A DNA stretch of 55,581 nt from an uncultured Mogibacterium sp. (GTDB lineage Bacteria; Bacillota; Clostridia; Peptostreptococcales; Anaerovoracaceae), in NCBI RefSeq assembly GCF_938041965.1, contig NZ_CALISE010000010.1:1-55581 (forward strand). The letters are read 5' to 3'. The notes under the pieces are model-generated. The model saw only the letters and a list, made by a program, of their open reading frames with translations, searched no databases and had not been told where the DNA came from. Below, piece after piece: positions 8,679 through 17,072 of the stretch. Within the stretch, counting starts at the first letter, position 1; each line of letters opens with the position of its first letter. The translations under genes and the position numbers were made by a program.

Positions 8679-10028
8679 CTATAAATCATGCTTTTTAAGT
8701 TTCTTGTTAATCTCATCTATATCATATTTGATTAGCTCATCTTCTTGATATAGGGTCTGTATTTTATTGCAATTACTCATTACCGTTGAGTGGTCTCTAC
8801 CACCGAATATCTCACCTATCTTAGAAAACGAGAAATCAGTGCTCTCTCTACATAGATACATAGCAACCTGCCTAGCAAGTGCAATTTCAGCAGTTCTACG
8901 CTTAGAGTCGAGGTCTGAAACCTTGATATCGTAGTAAGAAGCTACTGTTGATCTAATTCTCTCTGGAGCGATTGCCTTATCTGTATCTCTATAGATATCC
9001 TTGAGAACTATCTTAGCAAAATCAAGATCTATCTTATTGTTCATAATCTCGGAAAAGCTTATCATGCGGTTCATAGCACCTTCTAGCTCTCTGATATTAT
9101 ACTTGATTTTCTCAGCGATTAGATTACAAACCTCTTCAATATCACTATCTAGCTCTATATCAGCAAGTTCTATCTTTTTCTTAAGAATCGCTACTCTGGT
9201 TTCAAAATCAGCAGGCTGAACGTCAGCCGTTATTCCAAATCCAAATCTAGTAGTAAGTCTTTCATCGAGCTTCTGTAGGTTGCTCGGTGGTCTGTCACTA
9301 GATATTACAATCTGTTTGTTGTTCTCGTATAGGGTGTTAAATGTATGGAAGAACTCTTCCTGAGTCGCTTCCTTACCTTCTAGGAACTGGATATCATCTA
9401 TGAGAAGTATATCTATATTTCTGTATTTTTCTTTGAACTGATTGGTATTCTGAGTATTTATCGCCTCGATAAGTTCATTCGTGAAAGTCTCGGATGATAT
9501 GTACAGAACATTTGAAGTAGGATCATTCTTTATAACCTGAATTCCAATGGCCTGCATGAGGTGAGTCTTACCTAGTCCAGATCCTCCATATAGGAAAAGA
9601 GGATTGTATGCTTCCGCAGGTGACTCGGCAACCGCGAGTGATGCGGCATATGCGAATCTGTTGTTACCTCCAACAACGAAGTTTTCAAAATTAAATTTAG
9701 GATTAAAAAGCTTAGAATTATCCTTATAAAGTGACTTTCTTACTTTTTTCTTCTTATCAATTTTGTTGCTTTTATATTCGTCTTTGGATTTTATGACCAC
9801 TTGAAAATCATCCCCGAGCATTCTCGAGAATATATCTTCGATTTGAACTATGTATTTCTCTCTAAGAAACTTGATAATGCTGATGTCTTCAAGTTGGATA
9901 TAAATTATCTTATTATCGACATCAAGCTTATAAAGAGATAAATCAGAGAAGAACATGTCGAAGCTTAGCTTGCTCGTAGACTTCTTGATTTCCTCTATGA
10001 ACGAATCCCATATCTTGTTAGTGTCCAA
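8679..10028 (-). CDS. dnaA: Chromosomal replication initiator DnaA
   Basis: DnaA binds DnaA boxes, melts oriC and recruits the helicase. The best start is TTG at 10026-10028, because AGGAGGG lies 6-7 nt before it. An upstream ATG at 10055 would add nine residues but has no ribosome site. The resulting 449-aa protein starts MDTNKIWDSF, as DnaA families do. Domain I is about 1-80, with a lysine-rich linker to about 105. The AAA+ module has Walker A GGSGLGKTH at about 148-156 and Walker B LLIDDIQ. The C-terminal DNA-binding domain carries the signature GGRDHSTVM. It heads a minus-strand unit running away from oriC. Confidence 0.98.
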   Translation of the reverse strand: MDTNKIWDSFIEEIKKSTSKLSFDMFFSDLSLYKLDVDNKIIYIQLEDISIIKFLREKYIVQIEDIFSRMLGDDFQVVIKSKDEYKSNKIDKKKKVRKSLYKDNSKLFNPKFNFENFVVGGNNRFAYAASLAVAESPAEAYNPLFLYGGSGLGKTHLMQAIGIQVIKNDPTSNVLYISSETFTNELIEAINTQNTNQFKEKYRNIDILLIDDIQFLEGKEATQEEFFHTFNTLYENNKQIVISSDRPPSNLQKLDERLTTRFGFGITADVQPADFETRVAILKKKIELADIELDSDIEEVCNLIAEKIKYNIRELEGAMNRMISFSEIMNNKIDLDFAKIVLKDIYRDTDKAIAPERIRSTVASYYDIKVSDLDSKRRTAEIALARQVAMYLCRESTDFSFSKIGEIFGGRDHSTVMSNCNKIQTLYQEDELIKYDIDEINKKLKKHDL

Positions 10029-10260
10029 AATAATCCCTCCTAGGTGAATAAACATATTTTACACAAATAAATCCACAACAGCAATAATGCTGAATCCTAT
10101 AAAATCACTGTATTAGCACTTAACAAAAATAAAGTTATACACATGTTGTGGATAACTTTGTTAATAAGTTAAAGCTACCACTAAATGTAGTATGTGAGAA
10201 AATTTTAAAAAAATTTAAATTATTTTTTTCCTAAAGAACACCTTCAAAATGGCGTATACA
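10029..10260. other. oriC segment between dnaA and rpmH with DnaA boxes and AT-rich stretch
   Basis: Two perfect DnaA boxes face each other three bases apart: TTATACACA at 10135-10143 and TGTGGATAA at 10147-10155. A one-mismatch box, TTTTACACA, lies at 10057-10065. An almost pure A/T tract runs from about 10198 to 10231 and is a candidate unwinding element. The gene strands diverge here: dnaA-gyrA go left and rpmH-rsmG go right, which fits an origin. Confidence 0.8.
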
Positions 10261-10289
10261 TTGACTTTGTTATGGTTTGAAAGTATAAT
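10261..10289 (+). promoter_or_regulatory. Sigma-70/SigA-type promoter of rpmH
   Basis: TTGACT at 10261-10266 and TATAAT at 10284-10289 are separated by 17 nt, the ideal spacing. The rpmH start codon follows about 85 nt later. Confidence 0.85.
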
Positions 10290-10373
10290 ATCGTGATGTA
10301 TGTGCCTTTGGAATTTAGAAGACACAACTATATTAGATTATATCAAACGTTGATATGGAAGGAGAAACTAACA

Positions 10374-10508
10374 ATGAAAAGAACTTACCAGCCTAAGAAG
10401 AGGCAGAGACTTAAGGAGCACGGCTTCAGAAAGAGAATGGCAACTGCAAGTGGCAGAAAGGTTCTCAAGAGAAGAAGAGCTAGAGGTAGAAAGAGCCTTA
10501 CAGCTTAA
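10374..10508 (+). CDS. rpmH: 50S ribosomal protein L34
   Basis: L34 is a tiny, very basic protein of the large ribosomal subunit. The 44-aa product MKRTYQPKKRQRLKEHGFRK... has the full family length and ends RGRKSLTA. The correct start is the ATG at 10374 with AAGGAG upstream. An in-frame extension back to 10293 is not supported by the family. It is the first gene of the rightward rpmH-rnpA-yidD-yidC-jag unit, next to the origin as in most bacteria. Confidence 0.98.
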   Translation: MKRTYQPKKRQRLKEHGFRKRMATASGRKVLKRRRARGRKSLTA

Positions 10509-10532
10509 TAGCTGATAGAAGGTAAAGTGATC

Positions 10533-10871
10533 ATGCTCAAGGAATCAACGCTAAGGAATCAGCTTGACTTTAAGGTTGTCTATAACAAAGGCAAATCTAA
10601 AGTCTCAAGATTCATGGTAATTATCTACAAAAAGAACGGGCTTAAGTATTCGCGATTAGCTTATGTTTCTAGTAAAAAGGTTGGAAACAGCGTTAGACGC
10701 AACAGATCGAGAAGACTCATGAAAGAGGCTTATAGATTACTAGGCTGCGAAGTTAAGAACGGGTACGACGTTATTTTTATAGCTAGAAATTCTATCAATG
10801 ATCACAAGTGTGAAGAAGTTAGAAGGTCAATGTACGGGGTTCTTCGTTCGGAACACCTTCTAGACAAGTAA
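10533..10871 (+). CDS. rnpA: Ribonuclease P protein component
   Basis: RnpA is the protein partner of the RNase P ribozyme, which removes the 5' leader from pre-tRNA. The 112-aa basic product starts MLKESTLRNQLDF. It contains the RNR signature region SVRRNRSRRLMKEAYR and the YVSSKKVGNSV core. A GTG six bases upstream (10527) is an alternative start, with AAGG just before it. The ATG at 10533 matches the usual family N-terminus. It lies 24 nt after rpmH, and yidD follows 11 nt later. Confidence 0.95.
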   Translation: MLKESTLRNQLDFKVVYNKGKSKVSRFMVIIYKKNGLKYSRLAYVSSKKVGNSVRRNRSRRLMKEAYRLLGCEVKNGYDVIFIARNSINDHKCEEVRRSMYGVLRSEHLLDK

Positions 10872-10882
10872 GGGCTTTTACA

Positions 10883-11116
10883 ATGATAAAGCTTTTAAAG
10901 AACATTATTAAACGCATATTGATAATTATCATCAGAGGATATCAGAAATTTATTTCGCCTTTATTCCCTTCAACGTGTAGATTCTATCCTACATGCAGCA
11001 CGTATTTTATACAGGCGCTCGAGAAGTACGGTCCTTTTAAAGGAACTTATTTAGGAATAAAGAGAATACTTAGATGTCATCCGGGAAATCCCGGGGGATA
11101 TGATCCTCTAAGATAA
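10883..11116 (+). CDS. yidD: Membrane protein insertion efficiency factor YidD
   Basis: YidD is a small membrane-associated protein that helps YidC insert proteins into the membrane. The 77-aa product has the family core SPLFPSTCRFYPTCSTYFIQA with the conserved cysteines, and ends CHPGNPGGYDPL. The N-terminal stretch LLKNIIKRILIIIIRGYQ is an amphipathic or membrane-binding helix. It sits between rnpA and yidC in the standard order, with 11-13 nt gaps. Confidence 0.96.
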   Translation: MIKLLKNIIKRILIIIIRGYQKFISPLFPSTCRFYPTCSTYFIQALEKYGPFKGTYLGIKRILRCHPGNPGGYDPLR

Positions 11117-11129
11117 GAAAGGACAGAAT

Positions 11130-11879
11130 ATGGGATTTATTGCGGTGCCTTTGGGTTATCTACTAACGTTTATCTACAAATTAGTTGGTAACTACGGTAT
11201 TTCACTAATAATACTAACGGTACTCGTTAAGCTGCTCCTCTATCCTCTCTACTTCAAACAGATTAAATCGACAGCTTCGATGTCTTCGCTCCAGCCTAAG
11301 ATGAAGGCTATTCAGGAGAAGTATAAGAATGACAAAGAGAAGATGAACGAAGAGATGGCTAAGTTTTACAAGGAAGAGAATTTTAATCCGATGGGTGGTT
11401 GTCTTCCAATGCTTATCCAGTTGCCTATCATCATGGGTCTTTTCACGCTTCTCAGAAATCCTATGAGGTATATAGCTGATGAGAATATGATTTTTGCTGT
11501 TCATCAGTCGTTCCTATGGATTAAAGACCTCGGACAGCCTGACCTTTGGATTCTTCCAATTGCTGCAGCTGTTTCAACATACATCTCTTTTGCGATGACA
11601 CAACAGCTTACAGGCCAGAATGAGATGATGGGTGGCCAGGGAAAATCAATGAACATGATAATGAAGTATTTTTTCCCACTCAGTATCTTATGGCTTGCTA
11701 GAGCTTACCCAGCTGGACTTGCTATATATTGGGCAGGTGGACAGTTCATTCAGATTTTCTTGAACATCAGAATGAATAAGTTCCGCGCTAAGCTTAAGGA
11801 AGAGCAGGAACTTGAAGAAAAGAGAAGACGTGCTGAGAAACAGCTTGAGAAGATGAAGAAAGCAAGGATGAAAGGATAA
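11130..11879 (+). CDS. yidC: Membrane protein insertase YidC/OxaI/SpoIIIJ family
   Basis: YidC inserts and folds membrane proteins, alone or with SecYEG. The 249-aa protein has hydrophobic segments at about 5-40, 90-110, 135-160 and 175-205. The conserved cytoplasmic loop (SLQPKMKAIQEKYKNDKEKM) and NPMGGCLPMLIQLPI are clear. There is no lipoprotein signal or lipobox, unlike Bacillus SpoIIIJ/YqjG. The groove position usually held by Arg is Lys here (LTVLVKLLLYP). The tail is a long charged helix rich in K and E, probably for ribosome contact. Its TAA overlaps the ATG of jag. Confidence 0.96.
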   Translation: MGFIAVPLGYLLTFIYKLVGNYGISLIILTVLVKLLLYPLYFKQIKSTASMSSLQPKMKAIQEKYKNDKEKMNEEMAKFYKEENFNPMGGCLPMLIQLPIIMGLFTLLRNPMRYIADENMIFAVHQSFLWIKDLGQPDLWILPIAAAVSTYISFAMTQQLTGQNEMMGGQGKSMNMIMKYFFPLSILWLARAYPAGLAIYWAGGQFIQIFLNIRMNKFRAKLKEEQELEEKRRRAEKQLEKMKKARMKG

Positions 11880-12778
11880 TGATGAAAGCTTCAGAAAAAT
11901 GGGGAGTTGATGTCGACACAGCCGTAGAGCTTGCGCTTCAGGAACTCAAACTCACCAGAGATGAAGTCAACGTTGAAATCCTTGAGGAATCAAGTAAAGG
12001 TTTCCTCGGTATAGGATCTAAACTTGCTAAAGTGAGAGTTACTCCCAAGAATGACGGTGCTGATAAAGCACATAAAGAAAAAGCAACTTTCGATGATATA
12101 GACAGAATCCTCGCTGGTCTTCCTGAGAATAACACTGTTGTTGTTCCTGATGAGATCAGAAAAGACTACGATAAGTACGAAGAGGAAGAGCTTGAGGATG
12201 CTCGTGCAAGCGAGCGTGCTAGACAATGCGAGAAGAGAAAATCTTCTAGACCTAAGAAGAACAGAGAGAGAAGCAAGAAAAATCATGGTAATTTTGAAGC
12301 AACTCTACTTCTTGATGTCGATAAGCTAACACCAGTGCAGGATCATCCAGTTGAAGCATTCCTAAAAGAAATCACAAAAGAGATGGGCATTGACCTCGAT
12401 TTCGAAGTTAAGGAAGGCAAGGATCTTATCTATGTAAATGTTACTGGTGCAGACACTGGTACAATCATCGGCAAGAGAGGACAGACACTCGATGCTGTTC
12501 AGTATCTAGCTAGCCTCGTTGTTAACAAGGAAAATGGCGGATACACAAGAGTGGTTATGGATGCTGAAAATTACAGAGCTAAGAGAGAACAGACTCTTGT
12601 AAGTCTTGCAAATAGACTAGCTGGTAAGGTGGAGCGTTCCGAGAGAAAGATTACTCTTGAACCAATGAATCCTTACGAGCGTAAGGTTATTCATTCAACA
12701 CTTCAGAATCATCCAAGTGTAACGACTAGGAGTGAGGGTAAGGACCCTTATAGAAGAGTTATAATCGAGAAGAAATAA
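11879..12778 (+). CDS. jag: RNA-binding protein Jag/KhpB
   Basis: Jag (KhpB/EloR in streptococci) is an RNA-binding protein linked to cell elongation and division. The 299-aa protein has the Jag-N domain at about 1-55, with the typical SSKGFLGIGSKLAKV. A charged low-complexity linker runs from about 60 to 140. A KH domain (TGTIIGKRGQTLDAVQYL) and an R3H domain (EPMNPYERKVIH...) follow. It overlaps yidC by 1-3 nt (TAATGATG), so translation is coupled. A second ATG at 11882 is equally usable. A strong terminator follows. Confidence 0.95.
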   Translation: MMKASEKWGVDVDTAVELALQELKLTRDEVNVEILEESSKGFLGIGSKLAKVRVTPKNDGADKAHKEKATFDDIDRILAGLPENNTVVVPDEIRKDYDKYEEEELEDARASERARQCEKRKSSRPKKNRERSKKNHGNFEATLLLDVDKLTPVQDHPVEAFLKEITKEMGIDLDFEVKEGKDLIYVNVTGADTGTIIGKRGQTLDAVQYLASLVVNKENGGYTRVVMDAENYRAKREQTLVSLANRLAGKVERSERKITLEPMNPYERKVIHSTLQNHPSVTTRSEGKDPYRRVIIEKK

Positions 12779-12783
12779 CACTG

Positions 12784-12809
12784 AGAGCCCATCTATGATG
12801 GGCTCTTTT
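12784..12809 (+). terminator. Terminator after jag
   Basis: The hairpin has arms AGAGCCCATC and GATGGGCTCT around a TAT loop and is followed by a short T-run. It closes the rpmH-jag unit. Confidence 0.9.
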
Positions 12810-12826
12810 CGTCAATAGGAGAATTT

Positions 12827-14200
12827 ATGGCAGATACTATTGCTGCAATTGCAACGCCTCTAGGGGAGGGTGGAGTAGGTATAGTTCGTGTGAGTGGACC
12901 TAATTCGCTATCCATTATGAAAAGCATATATCGTGAATGTCCTGATGAGGTAATCCCTCGTCACGTTTACTATGGTCATGCTGTCGATAATCACGGAACA
13001 GTTTTAGATGATATGGTATCGATATACATGAAAGCACCTCATACCTTTACAGGTGATGATGTTGTTGAATTTCAGGCGCATGGAAGCAATGTATCTCTAA
13101 AGCTTATCCTAAGAAGTGTAATCGCTTCTGGGGCAAAACTTGCAGATCCAGGTGAGTTTACTAAAATTGCTTTTCTCAATGGTAGGCTAGACCTATCTCA
13201 AGCAGAAGCTGTGATTGATCTTATAAAAGCGAGAAGTGAAAAGCCACTTAGCATAGCATCTGATCAGCTTAATGGTAGTTTGGGTCAGGAAATTGTTGAT
13301 ATTCGTAATCATATTAAAGATGTGTTAGCTCAGATGACTGTGAATATAGATTTTCCTGATGAAGACATAGAGCAAGTTTCGTATGATGAGTTCTTAGCTG
13401 AACTTATGAAACAACAAGAGAGGTTAGGCAAGCTTATTAAATCTGCTGAATTTGGAAAGCTTGCAAGAGAAGGGATAAAATTAGCGCTTGTTGGACGTAC
13501 AAACGTAGGAAAATCATCTCTTATGAATGGATTGTTAGGAGAAGATAGAGCGATAGTAACTAATATCCCGGGAACTACGCGCGATACGATAGAGGAGAGT
13601 GCAACAATCGGGGGTTATCCGATTGTGATTGTTGATACTGCCGGGATTAGAGACACCGATGATGTAATAGAGCAGATTGGTATCGAAAGATCTAAGAATC
13701 AGATTGATATTGCTGATCTTGTGATTATGGTTATAGATGGCAGTAGTAGTCTTGAAGACGAGGATTTTGAAATTGCCAAGCATATCGGAGGAAAACAGGT
13801 ATTTCTTGTTATAAACAAGGAGGACCTTGGTATTAATATATCCGATAGTGAGTTTGAGAGAATTAAAAGGATACTTAACTGTAAAGGTGTAGTTAATACA
13901 ACTGTAAAGACTATTGAGGGAATCGAGAGAGTGCGTGAGGCGATAGAAAATGTTTTTACAGAAGGATTTGTTAAGAGTGATGGCGGTAATATCGTCATAA
14001 ATGAAAGGCACAAAGATGCTCTAATGAGAGCAAGTGAGTCACTAGCTCATGGCATAGAACTTCTAAAGATATATGAACCACTTGAAATTGCTGAAATAGA
14101 GGTACATGATGCATTTCAGGTATTAGGAGAAATAATCGGAGAAACCGCGAGCGAAGAGATTCTCGACACGGTTTTCTCTAAGTTTTGTTTGGGAAAATAA
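12827..14200 (+). CDS. mnmE: tRNA modification GTPase MnmE
   Basis: MnmE works with MnmG to add carboxymethylaminomethyl groups to uridine 34 of certain tRNAs. The 457-aa protein has the folate-binding N-terminal domain (TPLGEGGVGIVRVSGP). A helical domain follows, with an embedded G domain containing GRTNVGKSS (G1), PGTTRDT (G2) and DTAGIRDT (G3). The C-terminus FCLGK carries the catalytic cysteine; CIGK is the usual form. It starts at 12827 with AGGAG upstream, and mnmG begins 2 nt after its stop. Confidence 0.97.
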   Translation: MADTIAAIATPLGEGGVGIVRVSGPNSLSIMKSIYRECPDEVIPRHVYYGHAVDNHGTVLDDMVSIYMKAPHTFTGDDVVEFQAHGSNVSLKLILRSVIASGAKLADPGEFTKIAFLNGRLDLSQAEAVIDLIKARSEKPLSIASDQLNGSLGQEIVDIRNHIKDVLAQMTVNIDFPDEDIEQVSYDEFLAELMKQQERLGKLIKSAEFGKLAREGIKLALVGRTNVGKSSLMNGLLGEDRAIVTNIPGTTRDTIEESATIGGYPIVIVDTAGIRDTDDVIEQIGIERSKNQIDIADLVIMVIDGSSSLEDEDFEIAKHIGGKQVFLVINKEDLGINISDSEFERIKRILNCKGVVNTTVKTIEGIERVREAIENVFTEGFVKSDGGNIVINERHKDALMRASESLAHGIELLKIYEPLEIAEIEVHDAFQVLGEIIGETASEEILDTVFSKFCLGK

Positions 14201-14202
14201 GT

Positions 14203-16149
14203 ATGAATTTGCAGGAAATTAAAAATTCAAATAAATATAGTATGATGGGTGAATACGATGTAGTTGTCGTAGGTGCTGGTCACGCAGGTTGTGAGGCTGG
14301 TCTTGCTGCTGCAAGAATAGGATGTCACACTCTCCTTCTCTCCATGAATCTCGAGTCTGTTGCAATGATGCCTTGCAATCCTTCAATTGGAGGAACTGGC
14401 AAGGGTCACCTCGTGTGTGAGATAGATGCTCTAGGCGGAGAGATGGGGCTTAATATCGATAAGACCTTTATCCAGAGCAAGATGCTCAACACTTCTAAGG
14501 GACCAGCTGTTCATTCGCTTCGTGCGCAAGCAGATAAGACTAGATATCATCTCGAGATGAAGAAGACCATCGAGAATGAAGAGAGGTTAAGTCTTAAGCA
14601 AGCGGAGGTAGTTGACCTTATCATCGAGGATGGTGCAGTGTGTGGAGTTGTAACGAGAACTAACTCTATTTATTTGGCTAAAGCTGTCATTATGTGTACA
14701 GGAACATTTCTGGCTGGTAAGGTGTTTATAGGTGAAAGCGCGTATTACAGTGGTCCGAGCGGTCTAGCTCCTTCGATGGAGCTTGCGGATAAGCTGCACG
14801 AATATGGTCTTCCGATGCGTAGATTCAAGACTGGCACCCCAGCTCGTATGCTTGCCTCGACACTTGATTATGAAAAAATGAAGCAGCAGGATGGAGACGA
14901 AGAGATTATTCCGTTTTCATTTATGAATGAAGGTAAGGAACTTGGAAGAAATCAGATATCGTGCTGGCTCTCTTATACAAATAGCGAAACACATAGGATT
15001 ATCCTTGAAAATATAGAGTGTTCGGCGATGTATTCCGGCAATATTGTCGGTGTCGGTCCAAGATACTGTCCTTCTATTGAAGATAAGGTTTCGAGATTTA
15101 AGGATAGGGATAGACATCAGTTGTTCGTTGAGCCAGAAGGTTTGGATACTGATGAGATGTATATTCAAGGTATGTCTTCTAGTTTGCCAGAAGATGTTCA
15201 GGAGGATTTTTACCACACTATCCCTGGACTTGAAAATGCTGAAATTGTCAGACCGGCTTATGCTATAGAGTACGATTGTGTGGATCCAACAACTCTGAAG
15301 CCGAGCCTAGAGAGCAAGCTTATAGATAATATGTTCTGTGCTGGACAGTTTAATGGAAGCTCAGGATATGAGGAGGCAGCTGCGCAGGGTCTTATAGCTG
15401 GAATTAACGCTGCGCGTAAGATTAATGGTGAAAATCCTCTAGTACTCGGAAGAAACGAGGCTTATATTGGCGTTCTAATCGACGATTTAGTTACTAAAGG
15501 TACTATGGAACCTTATAGAATAATGACGTCTAGAGCGGAATTTAGGCTTATTTTAAGACAAGACAATGCAGATCGACGCTTGACAGAGATTGGCTATGAA
15601 TATGGACTAGTTTCTGATGATAGATATTCTAAGTTTATTGCGAAGAAAAAACTCGTAGATGGCGAGATAGAAAGACTGAGAAACAAGTATGCTGAATTTA
15701 GCAAACTCAATGAATTTCTAGCATCTCAAGGTAGTCATGAGGCAACGAATAATAATATTACTTTCTATGATCTTCTAAGAAGACCGGAGATTTCGTATGA
15801 AGCATTAAAGGTAATAGATGATGAAACCAGACCAGAGCTTAATAGAGCTGAGAGGTACGAAGTTGAAGTTAGAATTAAGTATGCAGGCTATATCGATAAG
15901 CAGCTAGCTCAAGTTGAAAAAATGAAAAAGCTTGAGAATAAAAAGCTTCCAGAAAATATAAATTATAATGAAATCAATGGACTCAGACTTGAGGCTAGAC
16001 AGAAGCTTTCTGAGATTAATCCAATTAGTATAGGTCAAGCGAGTAGGATTAGCGGAGTTTCTCCGGCGGATATAAATGTACTTCTAATTTATTTAGAGAA
16101 AGAAAGAAGAAGTAATGAGCGAAGCGAGAGGAATGAGTATGAAGGATAA
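14203..16149 (+). CDS. mnmG: tRNA uridine-5-carboxymethylaminomethyl modification enzyme MnmG
   Basis: MnmG (GidA) is the FAD- and NADH-dependent partner of MnmE. The FAD-binding motif GAGHAGCEAG lies near residue 25. The conserved PCNPSIGGTGKGH and the catalytic-region CxGTF (MCTGTFLAG) are present, as is the helical C-terminal MnmE-binding domain. The chosen start at 14203, directly after mnmE, gives 648 aa. An in-frame ATG at 14185 lies inside mnmE and is less likely. The 3' end overlaps rsmG by about 11 nt. Confidence 0.97.
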   Translation: MNLQEIKNSNKYSMMGEYDVVVVGAGHAGCEAGLAAARIGCHTLLLSMNLESVAMMPCNPSIGGTGKGHLVCEIDALGGEMGLNIDKTFIQSKMLNTSKGPAVHSLRAQADKTRYHLEMKKTIENEERLSLKQAEVVDLIIEDGAVCGVVTRTNSIYLAKAVIMCTGTFLAGKVFIGESAYYSGPSGLAPSMELADKLHEYGLPMRRFKTGTPARMLASTLDYEKMKQQDGDEEIIPFSFMNEGKELGRNQISCWLSYTNSETHRIILENIECSAMYSGNIVGVGPRYCPSIEDKVSRFKDRDRHQLFVEPEGLDTDEMYIQGMSSSLPEDVQEDFYHTIPGLENAEIVRPAYAIEYDCVDPTTLKPSLESKLIDNMFCAGQFNGSSGYEEAAAQGLIAGINAARKINGENPLVLGRNEAYIGVLIDDLVTKGTMEPYRIMTSRAEFRLILRQDNADRRLTEIGYEYGLVSDDRYSKFIAKKKLVDGEIERLRNKYAEFSKLNEFLASQGSHEATNNNITFYDLLRRPEISYEALKVIDDETRPELNRAERYEVEVRIKYAGYIDKQLAQVEKMKKLENKKLPENINYNEINGLRLEARQKLSEINPISIGQASRISGVSPADINVLLIYLEKERRSNERSERNEYEG

Positions 16150-16846
16150 TTTAATCTCAGAACTGAGTGGTAGATATGGGGATGATAAGACTGATAAGCT
16201 AGTCAGATACATGCAAAGAATCCTTGAAATTAATGAAAATATCAACCTTACGGCAGTTAGGGAAGAGGATGAATTCCTTGAGAAGCATATTGTTGATTCT
16301 CTAGCGTGTAACGATTATGAAGAATTTCAGAGATCTAAGCTTGTTGTTGATATGGGTACTGGCGGTGGATTTCCTGGCATTCCGCTTGCTATAACAAATC
16401 CAGATAAAAAGTTCATTCTGGCAGATTCCCTTAATAAGAGACTTAAAGTAATCAATCAAGTTGCTGAGGAACTTGGGATTAGCAATATTGAGCTTGTTCA
16501 TATGAGAGCTGAAGATATGGGGCACAATGCTAAGTATCGAGAGAAGATAGACGTATGTGTATCTCGTGCAGTTGCTTCGCTGGATATATTATCTGAATGG
16601 TGTCTTCCACTAGTAAAAAAAGGTGGGTATTTTATTCCGTATAAAGGAGAGAATGCAGAAGATGAAATCGCTTCTGCGGATACTGCTGTCAAAGTTCTCG
16701 GTGGTGATGTTGAAAAGATAGAGAATCCCTCACAGGATAAGAACGCTATATCTGGACATAGGCTTATTTTTATAAAGAAGTATAATAATACTCCGAAGAG
16801 GTTTCCTCGCAAACCGGGAATTGCAAAAAAGAGCCCTATACGTTAA
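16139..16846 (+). CDS. rsmG: 16S rRNA (guanine-527-N7)-methyltransferase RsmG
   Basis: RsmG (GidB) methylates G527 of 16S rRNA, and loss gives low-level streptomycin resistance in many bacteria. The 235-aa protein has the SAM-binding motif VVDMGTGGGFPGIPLA and the NLTAVRE motif near the N-terminus. In-frame ATG codons occur at 16115, 16133 and 16139; the last has GAGAGGA at the best distance. It overlaps mnmG. A small hairpin (AGCCCT/AGGGCT, 16832-16853) spans its stop codon but has no T-run on this strand. Confidence 0.95.
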   Translation: MKDNLISELSGRYGDDKTDKLVRYMQRILEINENINLTAVREEDEFLEKHIVDSLACNDYEEFQRSKLVVDMGTGGGFPGIPLAITNPDKKFILADSLNKRLKVINQVAEELGISNIELVHMRAEDMGHNAKYREKIDVCVSRAVASLDILSEWCLPLVKKGGYFIPYKGENAEDEIASADTAVKVLGGDVEKIENPSQDKNAISGHRLIFIKKYNNTPKRFPRKPGIAKKSPIR

Positions 16847-16900
16847 AAGGGCTTAATCCTATAATGTAATAGATTAAATTGTAGTAGTGGGAAAGTAAAA

Positions 16901-16916
16901 TGTTTCACGTGAAACA
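16901..16916. promoter_or_regulatory. parS site 1
   Basis: TGTTTCACGTGAAACA is a perfect match to the conserved 16-bp parS palindrome to which ParB/Spo0J binds. It lies upstream of parA-parB and about 6.8 kb from oriC. Confidence 0.97.
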
Positions 16917-16937
16917 TTTTGACTACCCGCTACATAT

Positions 16938-16953
16938 TGTTTCACGTGAAACA
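16938..16953. promoter_or_regulatory. parS site 2
   Basis: This is a second perfect TGTTTCACGTGAAACA palindrome, with its start 37 nt from the start of site 1. The pair lies in the 226-nt gap between rsmG and parA and could both load ParB and autoregulate the operon. Confidence 0.97.
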
Positions 16954-17072
16954 TTGAGAAAGTTTTTCACTAAAAACTCACGCAAATATAAGAAGAAATA
17001 GATGAGAATTATGGATAGGAAAGTCATAATATTATATAATTACACTAGTGAAATCTCGAAAAGGAGACTTAT

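Noticed and set aside
10293..10373. Upstream extension of rpmH to 71 residues
   Set aside because: L34 is about 44 residues in all bacteria, and the ATG at 10374 has the good ribosome site; the extension overlaps the promoter's transcribed leader.
16832..16853. Terminator at the end of rsmG
   Set aside because: The hairpin spans the stop codon and lacks a T-run on the plus strand; the T-run lies on the minus strand, where there is no gene to end.
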